Source: Warburgia ugandensis
Lineage: Eukaryota; Streptophyta; Magnoliopsida; Canellales; Canellaceae
Direction: 5' to 3'
Length of the DNA stretch: 64,000 bases
Assembly: GCA_035236585.1 (NCBI GenBank)
Contig: CP141130.1
Span: 32,127,501-32,191,500, forward strand
The notes beneath the pieces are model-generated. The model was given only the letters and a program-made list of their open reading frames with translations. It was not told the DNA's origin and did no database searches. This document shows positions 60,564 to 64,000 of this stretch, in pieces. A program made the position numbers and the translations under genes. Every line of letters starts with the position of its first letter. Positions within the stretch are counted from its first letter, which is position 1.

Positions 60564-60568
60564 ACTGT
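60564..60568. repeat. Family A copy 2 target-site duplication, right (ACTGT)
   Basis: Partner of 57942-57946; the R3 reading frame resumes here without a shift. Confidence 0.8.
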
Positions 60569-60986
60569 GCCTCTAATGGACACTTCTAGAATGCAAGCTA
60601 GAGTAGATCATCCTATGCATGAAATTCAGATTGAGCCTTTCAATGTAGAAGATGTACCTGATTGGGACCTAGCAACCTTATTTGAACAAACACCAGATGA
60701 TAATATAGACCCAATTGCTATCGTACCTGTGCTTATCAAACAGAAAGAAGTAGAGTCAGTTGATATGCATCAACTTACTATAGGGTACACATCAGAAGAT
60801 AACCAGGGTTTCAGCCAAACCTTGTCCCCGCCTCTAGTAATACAAGAACAACCTATTAGAAAAGGGCAGAGTCAGGTTATTACCCTAGTTTAGGACAATG
60901 ATAGGGACACGGAGGAAAATGATAAACTAAATAGAATGGTCATTATTATCCCTCAATTTGGTCAAGACAATGACTGGTTGTCACCA

Positions 60987-61220
60987 TATGGTCCACAGAA
61001 TTACACGGTAGTTCATGTAGTTATTGTGTTACCCTCACCTCATTTTTTGAGGTGGAGTAATTATATTAACTACTGTGAAATATTAAAGATGGGGGATCAT
61101 CAATATGGTCCCACTACCTTCACAATTGCGGTGATCTACTGTATTATATTCATATCACCACCCAAGATTTCAAGGTGGAGGCCATATATAGATTACCGTG
61201 AAATTCTGAAGTGGTGTGAG
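60987..61220 (+). repeat. Tandem duplication of a 117-bp (39-codon) unit in the R3 ORF
   Basis: Unit 1 is 60987-61103 and unit 2 61104-61220, in frame and equal in length. At the protein level they share YGP, a hydrophobic stretch, SP or PSP, RW, YI, Y and EILK at matching positions; the DNA has diverged, so the duplication is old. Confidence 0.75.
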
Positions 61221-61259
61221 ATAAAGCTAACCCAGTTAGCTCTAGGGTTAGGAAGTTAG

Positions 61260-62960
61260 GTTAGGTAATGACTGGCTAAAGACATTGAACTTAGCGCTCA
61301 TTGGGAGGCAACCCAAGGGTTTAGAGTCTACATCTCTCCACTTTCATATAGAATCCTATGTTTTCAAACATTAGGGACAATGTTTCATTTAGGTTCGGGG
61401 GTGTAGATGCACTAGAGATTTTGAATTTTCTTGAATTTTTTTTTTTTTGAAAAAAACAAAAAGTTTTTAAAGTAGAGTTCCCTTACTGTGATGAGAATTG
61501 AATGGTCAAGATTTAGTAAATATACTATTTTCACCTCTTAATGGGAATGCATATGATTAGTTTTGCATGTCATTCATGAGTTGAAGCATTTTATGAAAGC
61601 TACTTCTCAGAAACCATTTACACATAGCACATAATCAAGACTAATATAGAGGTATGACTTAGAGACCCTGAGGAAAATCAGTGGAGACCTATAACCTAGT
61701 GAGACTTGAGACTATCTTCTTTCAGAGAGTTATAAGTAATTCCTTGATTTCTTTAGCATACATACATTAGTGTGATCCTGTTATCCTTGTTTTGGTTAAC
61801 CATCAAGAATAATAGGAGTAATAACTTTAATTCTAGAAATTTATTGAATCTGATAGGCTTTAGGAAACCTAGGAAATGATATAGGCCATCCTTGCTCAGC
61901 CCAGAGACATAAAGCCTACCCAATATAGTATACTACTAGTTAGCCTTTTGAGCATGTTATTAAGCCTTTTCTTTCTTAAACCCACTCACCTTAACCCAGA
62001 ATAACCTAGTAAAATAAATACCATTACCCATCTTCAAAATGAGTAGAGTAGAAAAAAAATTCAAAAAAATAGGACAAAAAGTCAAAGAAGTGAGAAAAAG
62101 AATTAAATGTCTTTCTTCCAAAGGAAAAAAAAGAAAAGAAAAGAAAAGAAAGACCAAAGTCTGAAGGAGAAATTCACTTCAAGAACAAACCCAAAAGAAA
62201 AGTTGCCCTATCAGATATTCATTGAAGACATCTACTTAATTTTGAACCTTTGAAATCTTTATACCTCTCTTTTCTAAACCTGTCCTAAGCCTACATTTCA
62301 TCCTAGTTAAAGACCTATTGATCTTAGGTGGACATAGCCTTAAAGAGGAGATAAAAAGAAAGAATTAAGGTGAAAGACCCCTCATACTCTTGATGTTAAC
62401 ATCCACTCTTAGGGATCACTTTCCTTTGTCTCATGAGCGTTAAAAAGAATTATGTGAACCATTAATTTGTTGGATTCGGTCACATAATGAGAGGAATATG
62501 TTAAATCCCTTATCTGAGAGTTTATTTTTGAGCGTATACTTGTGAGGATTTGAGGTCAAGGCATATTTCCAATGGAATGTAAGCATATCCAATTAGAAGT
62601 CAAGATTTATGTGATTGTACATACACATATGCACTCTGAGAAATAGCTTAAATAAAATGTCTTTAATATGTGTATGATGTGTAAAATTATCAAATCCTCT
62701 TCATTAAGTTGTGAAAAATTAGTCAATTTGCTAATGAATGAGGATTCTCTGAGATAAAATAGGGCCGACTTTACTGAATTTTGTTGGTATATTCACTGCA
62801 AACCCTCACGAGGCATAACTCGTCCACTAGGGGTAACCTAGAGGTTCAAGGGCTTGTTGCATATGCTAAATGCAATCGTGAGTACCTACGAAAATGGCAC
62901 CTTGTACTAGTTTTGTATAAAATAGTTGTCTGCATGTTTTGCTTGGGACTAGCAAAATGC
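61260..62960 (+). other. R3 3' internal non-coding region
   Basis: It starts with 'cgctcattgggaggcaaccc' and, near 61380, 'gtttcatttaggttcggggg', both standard after the coding part of Athila/Tat elements. It then shares blocks with R1 and R2, such as 'cctaagcctacatttcatcc' near 62284. No env-like or other frame is present. Confidence 0.75.
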
Positions 62961-62973
62961 TGGTTGGGGGGTG
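62961..62973 (+). other. R3 polypurine tract
   Basis: tggttggggggtg, directly before the 3' LTR start at 62974; the plus-strand primer of reverse transcription would form here. Confidence 0.8.
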
Positions 62974-64000
62974 TGTTAATTGCTTAATTTTGGTTAAAAG
63001 ACCCCTAGTTTAGCATTCAATTAGATCATCTAATCGTCCAACTTTCAAATTTTAGCTTGATTAACCATCTAGACCTTAATCAACAGTTAAATGATCATTC
63101 GAGCTTATTAAAGGATTAATGTACGGTTTGATTATTCTAATTTAGTCTTTATTTGTGCAGATCAACTAAAGGAGAGTCAGATGGCTCTGATCTATGATTA
63201 ACGGTGCAGATAAAAAAGGCAAGAGTCCTAATCAATAAGGATTCCAAAAAGGGATGGAGTTCTAATTGGAAGAGGAGAAAGTTTCCCCACAAAACTCTAA
63301 CTCTTCAAAGATAGAGTTTAAGGAAGGAGTTGGATGAAGATAAGGAAGGAGGTGGAGAAAAACAAGGAAGTGAAAGGCTATAAAGAGGAAACCGTATGAG
63401 GGGGAGGAAGAAAGTTTTGGAAGTTTTTTTTTAGAGCGTTGCTTATAGTTTCTGATTGCTTGCCTTCATCATTACTTACTATTTCTATTTTTTTTCTAAG
63501 CCTTTGACTATCTTTCACATCTCTCTATCATGCTCCCCTTTTTGTTTATTGTTCTCCCCTTCACACTTCTCTTCTTTGCCAGCCCTCATCATTTCATTCC
63601 ACCCTGTCTTCCATCACCATTCACTCCCATCACTGTTTTGTTCTCCACCATCCTTCTTTCAATCACAGAACCTAACACGCAGTTTCTCCTTTTTGTTTTT
63701 GCTTCCATTCACTGCACTAGCCCCTTAGTTTTGTTTTTAATCCCTCATCATCATCTTTTACTGCACCACACCAAGTCTCCAATTTTCCCCCCCCACGTCT
63801 CCACTTCCAGCCCAATCTAGCACCAATAAACCCATCTCCACTCCTTCCTCTGTTCATCTCTAGCTTTGTTCTCCTTCTCGGGCCAGCCCTCCATCTCCGT
63901 TTTTCTTTTTCTTTTTCACAAATTTTCCTAGCACCGCCGGCAATCCACCTTCCTCTAGCCACCATGAGCCCATCACCGGCTAGACGACGTCCTCCTCAGG
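62974..64000 (+). repeat. R3 3' LTR (truncated by window end)
   Basis: Matches 54250 onward closely up to the window end. TATA box at 63378-63384. Confidence 0.92.

Larger units (their letters stand above)
60564..61259 (+). pseudogene. R3 novel ORF, C-terminal part (with 39-residue duplication)
   Basis: This continues the frame of 57108-57946 in phase, from TVPLMDTSRMQAR to a stop at 61257-61259. One internal stop (TAG, 60891) again fits a C-to-T change in CAG. With the first part the undamaged frame would be about 509 residues. It has an acidic middle (FNVEDVPDWDLATLFEQTPD) and ends in two tandem 39-residue units (60987-61103 and 61104-61220). Both begin YGP and share the pattern RW..YI.Y.EILK, with a hydrophobic core. 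The product is unknown. It is followed at 61291-61315 by the 'cgctcattgggaggcaaccc' block that in Athila-like elements lies after the coding region. Confidence 0.7.
54250..64000 (+). mobile_element. R3: Athila-like non-autonomous LTR retrotransposon with a novel ORF (3' end outside window)
   Basis: LTRs at 54250-55945 and 62974 onward start TGTTAATTGC. A tRNA-Asp-type primer site and a polypurine tract flank the interior. The interior has no protease, reverse transcriptase, RNase H or integrase, and no recognisable gag core; it holds one long frame split by a family A solo LTR. The LTRs differ at about 12 of the first 285 bases compared by eye, so R3 is younger than R2. It interrupts the R4 reverse transcriptase; the left flank is ATACT (54245-54249), the right one is out of view. 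Confidence 0.9.

Overview
This is a stretch of a flowering-plant nuclear genome. It contains one intact intron-bearing gene, a heavy-metal-associated isoprenylated plant protein (HIPP) with a plant-type CaaX terminus. Around it are layers of LTR retrotransposons with plant tRNA primer sites, a PIF/Harbinger-like element, a Tourist-like MITE and a CACTA remnant. The species cannot be named from the sequence. Nothing prokaryotic, organellar or CRISPR-like was seen.

Layout. Positions 1-15944: a decayed full-length Athila-type Ty3/gypsy element (R1). Its 5' LTR is cut by the window edge; it has a tRNA-Asp-type primer site, gag-pol remnants full of stops, and a 3' LTR. A Tekay/Del-like solo LTR (family A) sits in its leader with a perfect 5-bp target duplication. 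15945-18455: decayed repeat, a truncated family A LTR, and the tail of another LTR. 18456-31316: the gene island. It holds a 1.8-kb PIF/Harbinger-like element (21146-22946), the HIPP gene on the minus strand (five exons, 24752-26186) and unannotated intergenic DNA including a tRNA-like/U2-snRNA-like chimeric fragment near 31.0-31.2 kb. 31317-31555: Tourist-like MITE. 32.1-33.7 kb: CACTA remnant.

From 33.7 kb to the end is a nested retrotransposon cluster. An old gypsy element with an initiator-Met primer site (R4) was broken by an Athila-like, gag-only element (R2, 34616-44207, target duplication TCATG) in its upstream part. About 5.4 kb of unresolved AT-rich DNA interrupts its gag gene. A third Athila-like element (R3, 54250 to beyond the window) interrupts its reverse transcriptase. 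R3 lacks pol and any recognisable gag core. It carries instead one long open frame of about 509 codons (Tyr/Gln-rich, coiled coil, then a duplicated 39-residue unit). A second family A solo LTR later split that frame.

R1, R2 and R3 share LTR architecture, primer-site type and leader, but differ in content: gag-pol (R1), gag only (R2), a novel frame (R3). R2 and R3 are therefore probably non-autonomous partners that depended on R1-like proteins in trans. The R3 frame and the leader hairpin shared by R2 and R3 are the best candidates for undescribed biology here.
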